Made by a program: the position numbers and the translations under genes. Source: Paracamarosporium sp. OC-R06-R3 (Eukaryota; Ascomycota; Dothideomycetes; Pleosporales; Didymosphaeriaceae). From it: 62,319 nucleotides of DNA. The stretch spans positions 1 through 62,319 of the forward strand of contig JACVRA010000390.1 of NCBI GenBank assembly GCA_019828545.1, in the 5' to 3' direction. The notes under the pieces were generated by a model. It saw only the letters and a list, made by a program, of their open reading frames with translations, did not search any database and was not told the origin of the DNA. Position 1 is the first letter of the stretch. Each line of letters opens with the position of its first letter. Shown piece after piece: positions 44,920-56,364 of the stretch.

Positions 44920-47707
44920 TCACTGATATGGGCCCATTGGCAAACCCTTCTCAGAGATGGTGGCGTCACGTGAGTTTATGGATTCCGCCATCCCTTCACA
45001 CATCGCCTGCAGGTTAATGTCTTCCCAAACTTCTGCACCAGCTAGTTCTGGGGCGATAGCAAGGGCGAGAGCAGTGAGGCCATCAACGATGACTTCGCAC
45101 ATAAACTCATCCCAAGGTTGACCATCGGCTCCGATTTGGAAATCGACTTTGATATCCATATGGTTGGCGTACGGGTCATTTTGTTTACCTAATTTACCAT
45201 TTCCAAGAACTTGAGCTATAGCTTATGTCAGAAGAAAAACAACGTCTTCTTATGGAAGGTCAACTTACTAATATGATCCGGTCCCGCACATATTATCGTA
45301 GTATAATGACATTTCACTTCTGGCTCCGGCATTTGGCAATTGTCGCAAATTGGAACCGGAGCTCTTGGTGTGTTTATGCGCTGCTCAGGTGTCATGAGCG
45401 CCCGCCTTACGCTTCCAGTTGCAGGACAACCGGATCCACCTTCAGCATTGTCCTCATAGGTAACGTTCTTGCAGGACTTCGCTACAGCCTGCTGCCACGA
45501 AGCAACGCCTGCTGCAATCATTTGATCACGCTCTTTCGGACTCGTATATCTGCTGTCTTGGATCGTAAACTTCAATGTCTCGTACTGTGGCTCATCCCCG
45601 ACTACCGTAGGAATGTTGTGGATTTCTGCAGGGTTTTTACTATCACACATATCTTTATCATCTGGACAGAGGCCTCGAAGTATCCGATAAAGATCATCAC
45701 GAAGGTCAGCACCGCCACCCGGATTGTTTTCATCTCCAACTGGGACTGAGTTGTTCGAAAGCCACACAGCAGCGGTCGTCGTAGGTTCGGTAGCCGGTGT
45801 ACATCCTGCCGCTGGAGTTGTAGCACACGTAGGAGTGTTTGCGATCCCCCCTACTAATGTGCAGGGGTAGCAATTTCTGAGAAACGTCTGTGTCTCGATA
45901 GTGATTGGATTAGCCAAGCTTGATTTAGGCATTGCGGTATAAGAGCAGGACTGGGACACCTGCGTTGCATTGGAGATGGTCAGCAATGGGAGCGTGGTTG
46001 AGCCACAAACGCAACCTCTCTTATTGATTCCTTGGCCAGGATCCTCGTTTTGCAAAGAGCAGGACGGCATAGTTGGTGCTGTGGTTGTCGGTGGTGGCGT
46101 CGTATTGTTACTCCGTGCTGTTTGCGCTGTAGTTGTCGGCGGTAGTGTCGTGTTATTACTCTGTGCTGAGGTTGTATTGTTACCCGGTGCTGATGTAGCG
46201 ATTGGTGTGGCACATGCGTTTGTTGGCGCGTCTCGCTTGATGTGAGAGAATTTCGAGTTTGGGGCCCTCCGTACCATTCGTGGCGCATTCGCAAAATGTT
46301 CGTGATAGCCGACAAGCTCCTCTTGTACCCTTTCGACGACATCCCCGAAGTCTGACGGTTTCGCACTTCCGAGCCGTCTGAACTCAAAGATTGGGACTCT
46401 TCGTTGCGTGTGTAAAACCTTCTCGAATTTGTCGCCAAAACGACCGATAGATCCGTCGACGACCTTGTCTACTCTTGTAAGATCGCAAGGTGCGTTACCA
46501 GATTCTATGCCGTCTATCCATTGCTGCATTGAACACTTTTCATTGCCACGGTTATAGCGTCTATCATCAAGAACCCCTTGTTTCGGTTTTGGATTCTGCA
46601 TGTCGCCGTCGCAAAAAGTGTCATCGAAACTGAGTATGTCAGAGCCAATCCAATGATGTTCTAGTAGACCACTCACGCCACTGTACCCTTTTGCTCGGGA
46701 TTATTCTTATAGCAAGCAAGGATTTCTGCTAACCCCCATAAGGAGCCTTCAAGATGTGGCATGGCATTCGTTTCCTTCAGTAATTTGAACATAGAGTGAA
46801 AATCGTTGCGCGGCATTATCGAGATTATATCCTTAGCACTCTCGTCATCGTCTTCTCCTTTGTCTGCCTTCGCGTAAGACATCATCAACGAGAAGAATCC
46901 CAAAATGTCGTCTTTAACCGAGCTTGGCGCAACACCTCTTGGTGATGTTTGGAAAAACTCCGCCGTAACATGGACTGTGCCTCCAGGGGCCTTCTTTGGA
47001 ATTAATCTAGACCTTTCAGCTGTATCATCTTGGCCTTTAACAGACTTGTCAAAGAGGTCGTGAACAGCTTCTAATGGAAGTGGTGACGTAACTTGATACT
47101 CAAACACTTCATTCGCTACATCTCCTGAGTTCGACGGCTCCGTGACCCTCCAGGGGTTGCACTTGTTCCCTTCAATCTGGAAAGAATTCTCGCCCATACC
47201 CGCATGAGGGTCCCAATTTAGCTGCCAACCCGTGAATGAAAAGCTCATGTGGATTCGAACTGAGTGGCTTACAATGTCGTTAGCTACATCCTCAGCTATC
47301 GTGCGTAGCTCGCTAGAGCCAAGCCCGATCCTCTCTCCATCGAGAATGTACTCTGCGTCAATGATTTTATCGCCAGCGAAAGTAGTATCTCCAGTTAGTC
47401 TCCACTTGGTACCGGTTCGTGGGCCAAGGGTTTGACCCTTCACTTGGTTGAATTCCTCCTGAAGACAATCATCAGGTTTCTCGGGTTCCAAGCGAACGCC
47501 CCCGGCTTCGAACTCGAAACCGATACCAGCATTTCCGTCGTTCGGTTCTTTTTCAATCTCATTGTCCGGATCATCATCTGGACACAAGCAGCCTAACCCG
47601 CATTGCCCCCGTTCAGCAAGCTCTAAAGCTTGCGTTGTTCTGAGAAAAGAGTTGGTCACTACTAATGAGAGCGGTATAAGTTTCCAAAGAAGTAGTTTCG
47701 AGTGCAT
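44920..47707 (-). CDS. Large secreted protein of unknown family (886 residues)
   Basis: Three exons: 47707-46677, 46629-45269 and 45188-44920, with introns of 47 and 80 bp and matching phases, give 886 residues. The true ATG is at 47707: MHSKLLLWKLIPLSLVVTNS is a signal peptide. TATAAA lies about 77-82 bp upstream on the minus strand. The N-terminal half (to about 344) includes CGLGCLCPDDD and TKWRLTGDTTFAGDKI. A middle low-complexity region repeats an NNTT-P-TTTA unit about three times (DNA 46080-46200). It is followed by Cys-rich segments (RGCVCGS, RNCYPC) and a conserved-looking C-terminus (CDNCQMPEPEVKCHYTTIIC, then DPYANHMDIKVDFQIGADG). No catalytic motif is recognised. A wall, adhesive or interaction role is possible. 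Confidence 0.8.
46080..46200 (-). repeat. Intragenic NNTT/Thr-Pro repeat
   Basis: About three copies of a unit of roughly 12-15 codons (SNNTTPPPTTTA-like) encode a Thr/Pro-rich spacer in the 886-residue protein. Copies differ by several bases. Confidence 0.5.
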
Positions 47708-48713
47708 GATCTCGGAATGAGTAGGATAAGTGTGCAAATGGCAGGTAATTTGTTGTCGTCACATAATGGAACACCAGCTCTACTTTATATGCCTTGATTG
47801 ACTACATACAAGTCTAGTAACTTAATGACCTCTACCTGGATGACACTGTGGCCTCTGAAGCACAAGACAACTGAACGCTGTGCCATCTGCAATGTACCGT
47901 GATGACTATCAATGTCGTGAAAACCTGTTTCTATAGTGCTGATCTCAACTGCCACGCCATGGATTTCCTAACGCAGAAGTCTTTCAAGACAGCCAGTAGC
48001 CATAGCATGCGTCCGAGTGATTTGATCAGAAGTGATTAAATAGCATTAGAGCGTCAGCCAAGCTCTCCAATCGAGGAGGAAGTGACAATGCGGCGTTGCC
48101 ATAGAGTCATAGCAATTGTCTCAAGCATGCGGCATAGTAAAATGACGGGTGTTACCTGCACTCCCATGCTATCACTTTCAACTTCACTTCGTTTCAGACA
48201 CGATCATGCTCTAGGTGTTCTAGGTTAGCTTAGAGGCATGGTTACGGCGCAGTATATTGTTGTGGTTCATAAGGGTTCGCGCGATATTATAGCGTGATAT
48301 GGCCTCTCTCGCGCTCAATAGAAAGATTTCTATAGTACTAAAATCTTGTATAGCCCTTACCATAAATATTGTAATCGAGAAGTTAAACTTCATGAGTGCA
48401 ATTGTAGAAGCTCGACATGTAGCATCCGTGCAGTGGAATTGAGGTCTCGCCCATGACGGAGCTATATGCAGCAGCGATCGCAGATCCTCTACTAAGCCTT
48501 AATAAGTGAGCGCAGGCGTCAGCCAAGTGTGCTCGACCTATTGGTAACCGAGTGCGCTGCTGCCTGGAGGAGTTGCTGTGCCCCCAAACTTAAAACCCTG
48601 ATGCCACGTTGCAAACATTTCACGTTGCAAACATTTCACTCACCATAATCACCACACTCTGTTTGACTTGGATTTTATGAATTAGCTTAGTCTACCTTAA
48701 GCGCTATTGAACG
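47708..48713. promoter_or_regulatory. Divergent intergenic region of secreted protein and F-box gene
   Basis: About 1 kb with promoter elements of both genes and a tandem duplication at 48605. No gene recognised. Confidence 0.4.
48605..48636. repeat. Perfect 16-bp tandem duplication
   Basis: CACGTTGCAAACATTT occurs twice head-to-tail at 48605-48620 and 48621-48636, about 80 bp upstream of the F-box start. It duplicates any site present in it. Confidence 0.6.
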
Positions 48714-49731
48714 ATGGATCGCGAGAGCCTCCCTGCCGAGATTGGCCTTGACGTCTTCTGCGCCCTAGGCTCTCTTCGAGACGTCGTGTCTCTTTCGGGA
48801 ACGTCTCGCTGGCTGAGAAGTATCTTCATTGAACACACAGCCTTAATCTATCGCCAGGTTTCATCGAAAATCACCGAAGGAGAGAAATACGCTCGCGCAT
48901 TTCATCAAACCATCGAGAGAGAAGAACACCCCCGCGCGCTTCATCTGGCAGTTCCAAAGGACGTCCAAATTTCATCGAGCGATTTGGTCAGCATTGCCCA
49001 TCATATAGTGTTTGTAGAGTCTGTAATCGTGCAATTTGATAGAAAGCTCACCCAAAATCTTGTTTGTGAGTGAAAACATTACGCGAACATCAATATTAAA
49101 CTGATCATTCTAATCGATTCTAGTTGGACGCACAGAGAAAGGGTATCACGAGGATCGGCTAAGATGGACCGAACGTCGTCGCTTCATTCGAACGTATTAT
49201 CAACTTTGGTATATCATTCAGTTAGAAGAGACACTGTGGCCATACCTTATTTCGTCGCTCTCTCTGAAACAGCTCTACCTCGTTCGTGAGATGTGTAGGT
49301 TACCATTACCAATCGGCGAAGATTTTCCTGGCCCGAGGATGCAAAAGACATATGCCGACCTGAAACCTTCCTCCAACAGAATTAGGAGTTTTATTCCTGA
49401 GGGTTGTCTCATGCAGAGACCATATGTAAAGCACTACGATAACGAAGGTCGACGGGGGAAGTTGGGCTCAGTTCTACAGAAGACGTTAGAGAGTTACAAG
49501 AGGAGGGATATCTGGTGGTCCAAAAACATAGACGATGATCCATGGATCTTGAGTGAATATACATGGCGTGAAGGCTATGGGGGTTTCCATTTATTGTGGG
49601 ATTCTGGTAGAGATTTATTGAAGCATATGTGTCTGGGAATACGACCGGATCTAGAATTCTCAGAAGAGCGGTGGAGGTTCGCGCGAGAGCACCTTTGGGC
49701 TGAGAGTAGCGACGAGGAAGACGATATTTGA
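48714..49731 (+). CDS. F-box-like protein
   Basis: Two exons, 48714-49065 and 49124-49731 (58-bp intron, phase 1), give 319 residues. The N-terminal segment SLPAEIGLDVFCALGSLRD, followed by VVSLSGTSRWLRSIF, fits the F-box consensus (LP-E----IF--L---D-------C+-+). F-box proteins link substrates to SCF ubiquitin ligases. No LRR, WD or other C-terminal domain is recognised. The tail is acidic (SSDEEDDI). The next gene, on the other strand, is broken. Confidence 0.65.
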
Positions 49732-50032
49732 TATACTAAAGTAATGAATAGGATCATGATTAGTACGTGAACTTGCGGAATAATATAAATTATCGATACT
49801 AAGATAGGGAAAGATGCTTCGTATTCTCACCAGACCTTTGATTGACTGTGGTAATGTGGAGTGTTTTTCTGACGAACGTTCGGCATGCGCCAACTATGGT
49901 AATAAAAATAGCTTGAGAAGTAGATAGGAGATAACGATTTGAATTTATAAGTTCTCGTCGAACGTCGCCTCTTGGCTAAGTGCGTGGTGAATTCCATTGA
50001 CCAACCACACGGCGAGATGATCTATGGCACGT
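49732..50032. other. Short intergenic region
   Basis: Nothing recognised. Confidence 0.45.
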
Positions 50033-50787
50033 TCATACATCCATCGCATATGGGAGTCTCACGCTCGGCATACCACTGTAACTCCTCCAGACTAGAGGAC
50101 CATACATCTCTCCTCGGCGAAACATCTCCACATCTTTCCAATCGCTCCCATCCAATGCTATTTTGATCAACGCACGCTTATTCAGCACATACTCTGGACC
50201 ACGCTGCAGCACTATCCCACAATGGCCTGCGCCACGAAATCTCCTTGGATACACGAGTATCCTTTGCATTTGACCCTCATTGCTCTCATCCGCAAGCAAC
50301 TCGAACTCTGCCTGTCTAATTCACTCGCCTTCGTCTGTCACCGGAACACCCGCCACAACGACAAGATCTGCATCATTCTTTACTAGCGAAGCATATCTAT
50401 AAAGGTCTTGGCGTTCTGATTTCGAAAAAGATCGATTGCGTTTTTGCGATCCCAGAACCTCATTTCGTCTCATCGTCTTTCGATTCTGGTGACGCGATTC
50501 GACTCCACGTATTCCTCTGTGTCTTCATCCCAGACCCAGTTGCCCAGGTATATACCATCTCGACCGTCTGGCATATCGGAGTTTTGAATGACCCACAATG
50601 TATCTGCGGCGTATGTGTCGTCGAGACGCAACCGAGGAAGAATATCGTCAATTTAACTCAATTTCTTCAAGTCTGTGCTGGTTGGAGTTACTCCTGCAGG
50701 CAGTAGATTGTCGTAAGTTTGCGGGTCAGTTCCGTACTCCCAAAGCCACGCCATGAACTCGGTGGTCTGAGGTGGGCGAGAATCCAT
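50033..50787 (-). pseudogene. Broken gene of unknown family
   Basis: From an ATG at 50787 (MDSRPPQTTEFMAWLWEYG) a protein-like frame continues through a TAA at 50655-50653 and a TGA at 50472-50470. After a frame change between these and 50323, it continues through a TGA at 50323-50321 to a stop at 50033. Sequence on both sides of each stop is coherent (NWVWDEDTEEYVESNRVTR; GVPVTDEGE then QAEFELLADESNEG). No introns explain the stops. I do not recognise the family. Three stops plus a shift mean the gene is dead. Confidence 0.55.
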
Positions 50788-50811
50788 CGAGAGTGATGCT
50801 ATTTTTCGTGG

Positions 50812-51973
50812 CTAAGGAGTTTCTTCAGGATCGAAAAGCGAGACTAGATACCTAATTCCCAAGGACAGAAGTTTTTGGGTGCGCTGATCCAGAATCCCCA
50901 GCGCTGCCCTCAGGTGCGATGGCTCATAAGACAAATTCAAAGAGCTTTGTTGTGGAACCCGTCGGTCTGCGAATGGATCGCAGCTCTCAGAGTCTTTCTG
51001 CTCACCTGGATATGGGAAGAAGGAATATCGGGGCGTCGTGGGTGAAGGCGACAAAGGAGCTAGTTTCTGTTGGCTGCTCAGTTTGACTGGGACCTGATGA
51101 GTTACCAATCTTGTAGCAAGGTCACCATTCAATAACCAAAGCATTTTTTCTTGCTAGTCAATATGTAGAGGAGATCCAATCCACACTTGTGTCAGATGTA
51201 CTCACCGTTTATAATCCACGCATGATAGCCACGTAGTCTGCATATCTGGATCTGGATTTTATTTGTTATTCAAAAGTTCGGCGTAGGCCTGAGTACAAAA
51301 AGTAGTAAAAAAACAGGTGATTCCCCTGGGAATCGACACAAAAGAGTCGTGGTAAAAAGATCAGAGCAAAGAATTCGATGGTCTGCATATAGATATCACT
51401 GGCAGTTCCCTTTGAACAATGATGGAAGAATGATTGATTGACCTGTCTATCTCTTAATAAGAGGGCCCTACCAACACTCACACCGTCTGGATGGTAGACA
51501 CCAATACGATGGCAGAAGATGGGTGTTGAGAGTCTTGCAGGATCTAGGACAGGCAATAATATCCCGCAGTCAGGATCAAGCTTTGCGGTCATGCTCGAAG
51601 GATACGCTGACATGTATATTCTATAATTTTCAGTCACGGATTTGTCTGCACTTCGCGGGACTCTGCATTTCCAGCCTTGCTAATTGGCTCATTGAGCTCT
51701 TAGCGTGGGCACGAATAGAAACATCAAACTGGCATCAATCCTTTCATCTCGCTCCACATTAGCGTTCGGACCCATCACCTTCAGCGGTATCCTCTGCAAC
51801 GCCTCTATGTGATGGTGTTTGTCCAAAACGATAGTTGCGAAGCTAGTGGTGGTTGCAGCAGCATCGCCTAGCGAAGCCTTGCTTGCTGCGCTGTTCGATC
51901 GGCTGCCCACAGTCATGGGTCGCATCGCTTCAGGAGCGGTCAATCGCCGTCCAACCGAGCAGCAGCAACACAT
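50812..51973 (-). other. Unresolved minus-strand reading frames
   Basis: Three frames (51689-51973, 51266-51637 and 50812-51144) run in the same direction with coherent but unrecognised sequence, for example DPDCGILLPVLDPARL and YPGEQKDSESCDPFADR. The first has an ATG at 51973. They could be exons of one gene, possibly broken like its neighbour, but I could not join them with phase-consistent introns. Confidence 0.3.
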
Positions 51974-52298
51974 CTTTCTTTTTCAGGACGCAACTTGACG
52001 ATTCAGTTTGTAATATGCTCAAAGCCCGTGGGACTCAAATTTTATTTGAGAGGAACGTAGTATCTTCACGGTGTGCCGCTCTCAATCTCAAGATGCCGAA
52101 TTTAGCAAGATGGTAAAACCGTGAGACGCCCCAGCACTTCGATTATGGATATTAGCCCTAGGCGTCTGGTAGGGCATATCCTCTACTCTTCTTTACGTTG
52201 GCGTGATCCACGTTGCTAGTTGCATAAACAACCAAAATTTTGCAAGGTTTCTTATTTAGCAAGCTATTATCTTCACTAACGCAGAGAGGTACAACTCT
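51974..52298. other. Intergenic region
   Basis: Nothing recognised; 3' flank of the monooxygenase. Confidence 0.4.
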
Positions 52299-54842
52299 TT
52301 ACTTCCTCCCTACCAGAAACCCACCGAAATACTCGCTCAGGGTCTCGCTTCCATCCAACCCCGCACTAATCCCAACTGTCAAGTCCGGCCTCGCAACTAC
52401 AATCGCGCCTTTCGCATGATTGACCGCAAACCAATAGTGCGCGTCTTCGTCTGGCGCCCGGTCGTCGTATACGACCGTGACTTTTTGTCGAAGCTGCTCA
52501 AGGGCCGCATCACCTTTGAGCAACGTGTCTGCTTCCTGCGGCAGCGCTTTGGTTACGAGGAGCATGTTAAAGCGCTCACTCGCGCCGAAGCGCGTGTAGA
52601 AACCTGTGGGGGCGAAAGCCTGCTCGGCGAAGCGAACGAGGTGCGAACGCACGATGCCTTGCATGTCCGACGCGAAGAGGAGGATGTGGAACCGGGCGAC
52701 ACCCATCATGGCGTCGTAAAGGTAAGCGGTGTAGGTGGGGCTAAAGCAGACACGGGGGTTGGGCACGCGCACGCCGTTAAGGAGGCTCGTAGGTGGAGCC
52801 ATATTCTTGTTGGTGGAGGGGGTCGACGGTGGGCATATTGCTGATTCGACGACGGGACCTTCGACGCCGAGCATGAAATGGGCGTTGCGGCTGTAGAAGG
52901 ATCGGACGAATCGCACGTCTGCTTCGGTGGTACCATCTAGGACGGGTAGATCCTCGTTATGGACTTCGAGTTCGTCGCCGAGGCCTCGGAGTTCGGCGAG
53001 CGGCTGCTTTGTGTTGCAGGCGAAGCGGAGGTAGGCGCCCGAGGCGCGAATGACACGGTTGGCAAAAAGGCGGCGCTCGGAGTCGTAGGTGGGGAGGAGG
53101 ATGTCTGGACGGGCGGCGCCTTGTATGCTGAGCCCGAGTTTCCAGGTTAGGTTTGCGGCGTCGTAGATGGAGGAATTGAGGCCGAATGCGCCCATGATGC
53201 TATGCACATGGCTAGGTAACATTAGCAAGAACAGGATACAAGAATAAGTGAGGGTCTTACGCTGCGTCGCCGCCGATATGGACTCTTTGGTCTGGAGTTG
53301 AGAATGTGCGGGCTACTCGCTCGTTGACTTTAGACCTGTCAGTCTCTATTGCAGATATCAATGGATGTGTGGAGCACTAACCTCGCCACACTGCGAACCA
53401 GCTCATTGCGGATGCGAACTCGACTTTCCACGGGGCCATGATCTTATTGAGTTGTTCGAGAACTTCATCAGCCGTGATACCGTGATCATCAATGCGGGTC
53501 GCCCCAACAGTGCTGGCATTGCGTCTTTCGTTGCGCTTTTCAGAAAGCTGTCTAGCTTTTTCTCCTGTAATCTGGGTGTAGAACCTTTTTCCCCAATATG
53601 TTAGACCGTCATCACAACAACATATTACGAAAGACAGTTACCTCGTATACCCATCCTCACGAGGGAGGATGATGACTCCGCCATGCTCCTCACTTATGAC
53701 CAAGCTTTGCCGAAGTCAGCGCCGACATTTTAAGAGAAAATGTTGTAAGATCATACCCGAACCCAAGGATATATGGAAAATCCGTCTTGAACTGACAATC
53801 CATGATAGCCCAGTAACAATCCGTCGTCACCCCATCGAAAGGAATACTCAACATTTCTCTTGTCGCGCTCGCGGCGCCATCGGCCCCAACGAGATACTTG
53901 GCGCGAACACTATCCGTCCTTCCCGTATGAATGTTCCGCAGCGTGGCTGAAACGGGGTAATCGGTCAAGTCCGCGCTGACATTATCTAGCACTTGGATTC
54001 CATCTGCGACGACGCCCCTCTCGACAAGCACACCGTGCCTGCGCAAATCGCGAATGTAAATCTTTTCGATCTGGCCCTGCGTGATAGTGTGGATGCCGCG
54101 ATAGCGCGAGTCGCACTGCTGGCCGGGTCCGTGAAATAGCTTTACGCCATTGCGGAAAAGGACCGTGGAGTTGAGGATGGGACCTTCTTCGGCAAATTCA
54201 GACGATAGACCCCAAGCATGGAGATACTCGAGGGCGCGGGGCTGTACACCGTCTGCACGGCCTGTGAGGGTGGGGGCTTCGGCTTTGTCTATTCTGTTTA
54301 GTGCATCTCTTGAGGTATGAAAAGAGGGCGCACCTATGATTCTGAAAGTGAGACCCATTCGGGCGAGGCAGATAGCCACTTCGAGGCCGAAAGGGCCCGC
54401 TGTTGTGTGTGAGTCGACACGTTTTTTGGGGGGATATTGTGATTTGGTTGATGTGCTTACCTCCGCATATGAGCACATCAACTTCGGTGAGAGGTTTGTG
54501 TTCCTGGATCTTAGAACCATTGAGTAGTTTCTTCGTGGTACCATTCCTAATTCCGTTGTGCAGCCCATTGCTAACTCTATTCGAGACCCCATTCCGTCCA
54601 TCTTGCTCCACTCCCATGGTTCCATCATACAAAGCCGGCCACCCAGGCAGCTCTTCGACACCCATCGCCGTCCCCATCTGAGTTGTGGGTCTTAGCGTCT
54701 GATTTGGTGGAATATAGTGCGCGGTTGTTCCCTTCTCGCTATCTGTATAATACCGTTCGTCCGCCCAAGCGGGCGGCATGTCAGTCGACATACGCTCCTT
54801 GAAACCTCGCGCCCATGTGAATGGTGGTTGGTTTCGCGCCAT
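52299..54842 (-). CDS. FAD-dependent aromatic monooxygenase, phenol-hydroxylase-like
   Basis: Group A flavin hydroxylase with a C-terminal thioredoxin-like domain, as in phenol 2-monooxygenases. Exons: 54842-54461, 54399-54334, 54288-53757, 53704-53642, 53584-53390, 53335-53261 and 53211-52299, 741 residues. The FAD Rossmann motif GGAGPFGLEVAICLARMG is formed across the first junction. APTLTGRADGVQPRALEYL, GADGAAS and GGDAAHVHS follow, all in order. The first about 128 residues include an odd Asn-Gly repeat (VSNGLHNGIRNGT) before the FAD domain. Intron 2 is 45 bp and stop-free, so retention would add 15 residues without shifting frame. The exon 5/6 junction uses a weak GTGGCG donor and is the least certain. 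Substrate unknown. Confidence 0.85.
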
Positions 54843-55593
54843 TTCGGTTGTGGGGGCTGTGGAATATCCTGAGTGAGTACATCTGTAGTTGATATTTGTG
54901 CTTTTGTACGGTATAGTCTTTCGGAGCCCGGTCGACTGTGGTGTCTGAAAGCGCCATGATGAAGATGCATTTCATTTGCCAGTGGAAAGTATATTATGCC
55001 GGTAGGCAAAATGATACCGGGAAGTTCCAACACTTCAAAGGCCCGAATTAGGTCTGCGGTTTCGTAATATACTCTGGTCCTAAGCAAGGTCGCCTCATGA
55101 TACACACGCGCCCCGGACGTTCGAATAGAGAGTACAGTCATTCAAGAATTATCGTTTCAGGACTATTGCACCTGAGATATGTTATCACTATGGGGGCTGA
55201 CCGACACTATTATTAGCTAGAAGCAGACGACGGGGCTATCTGTAGCGGGGGACCGGTGCGGTGTGGATACTGTGAGCGTAGTGGCCGAGAACCTATGCCC
55301 ATGGGAAGTGCGGGATGTTAGTGAATCGAGCGAAGGGGGTTGATAGTATGAACGTAGAGTGAAGAAAAGTGGTAACACTGCCCACACGGCTACAGCGGCC
55401 AGCCCGGGATGCCCGAGCGCCAGTGAGAGGACAGACGCCAAAGTGTGTGTTTAGAAAGGTCGGTCAGCTTGACCGTCACAGCAAACAGTGAGTATAACTT
55501 TGGTGCGTGTGAGAATGTACTCTGGTTTCAGACCAGAGTATAGGCTTCAATCTACTTGCTGTTTTATATGTACGGACCCACTTAGGCCGTGAT
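54843..55593. promoter_or_regulatory. Monooxygenase upstream region
   Basis: Promoter region of the 741-residue monooxygenase. Short minus-strand frames up to 55441 lack content. No gene recognised. Confidence 0.4.
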
Positions 55594-55696
55594 TCAGCGG
55601 ATCTCGTCGCCACAGAGGAAGGCAATGACGTTGGCGACTTCCTCTTGCCCGCTGATACGACCGTTAGGGCTGAGAATTCTAAGCGACTGCGCCGTC
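55594..55696 (-). pseudogene. Relic of an SDR C-terminus
   Basis: About 34 codons read LRILSPNGRISGQEEVANVI and AFLCGDEIR before TGA at 55596-55594, followed by ITA. In SDRs this stretch normally reads GD--RW-TG, so the stop sits where a Trp (TGG) is expected. The rest of the gene is gone. Confidence 0.5.
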
Positions 55697-56364
55697 TGGT
55701 GGTTTTCCATTCCGTTACTCTAGGACCTACCAATATAAAGCTATCTATCGATGCTAGTCGTTTCTAGGTTCTGAAAATATCACGCGAGTCATCTATTCAA
55801 CAACTACTTCAGGAGATAAATGATAGCGATGAAGACAATTGGTAATTGCAGTTAGTGGGGGTTGAAACGCTGCTTATTGCAGCGGTTTGTGCTATAGATA
55901 GACATGTGAAAGGGCGTTATCTCCGGTACCCGTACTCTGGGCCCAAACAATTCCTTGAAGACGTAGGCAAAAAGAGATATAGATTCAACCCGGGGGCGTA
56001 TGATCAACCACCGTCAAATGGTCATCGTTCACTTCTCATGCATCTGAGACAGTCAAAAAGTCGTGTCGAGCACATTTTTTGTGAAGAACACTGCAACGAC
56101 TGCATTACTTCCCTCCGCCATGTTTGAAGTAGATAGGTATGTACCTTCGTTTGCTTGACTCGCTTTCCCTCCGCGGCTTCGAGATGGACGGTCTCGCTGC
56201 TGCGGAGCTGGGCGGCCTTGGGGGCGGAGCGGGCCGCCCCCACACGACATGGCTGCCTGAGCGATAGATATTCACACGTCAGCATGCACATAAGCTTCTG
56301 CAACTGCCTTTACCTTGGTCGAGAATGATGACGCTGGGGCATTGCTGCTGAAGGACCTTTTCTA
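55697..56364. other. Intergenic region
   Basis: Overlapping frames at 55846-56303 on both strands lack domains. Nothing recognised. Confidence 0.4.

Noticed and set aside
45980..46438. 152-codon minus-strand frame
   Set aside because: Alternative frame inside the repeat region of the 886-residue secreted protein.
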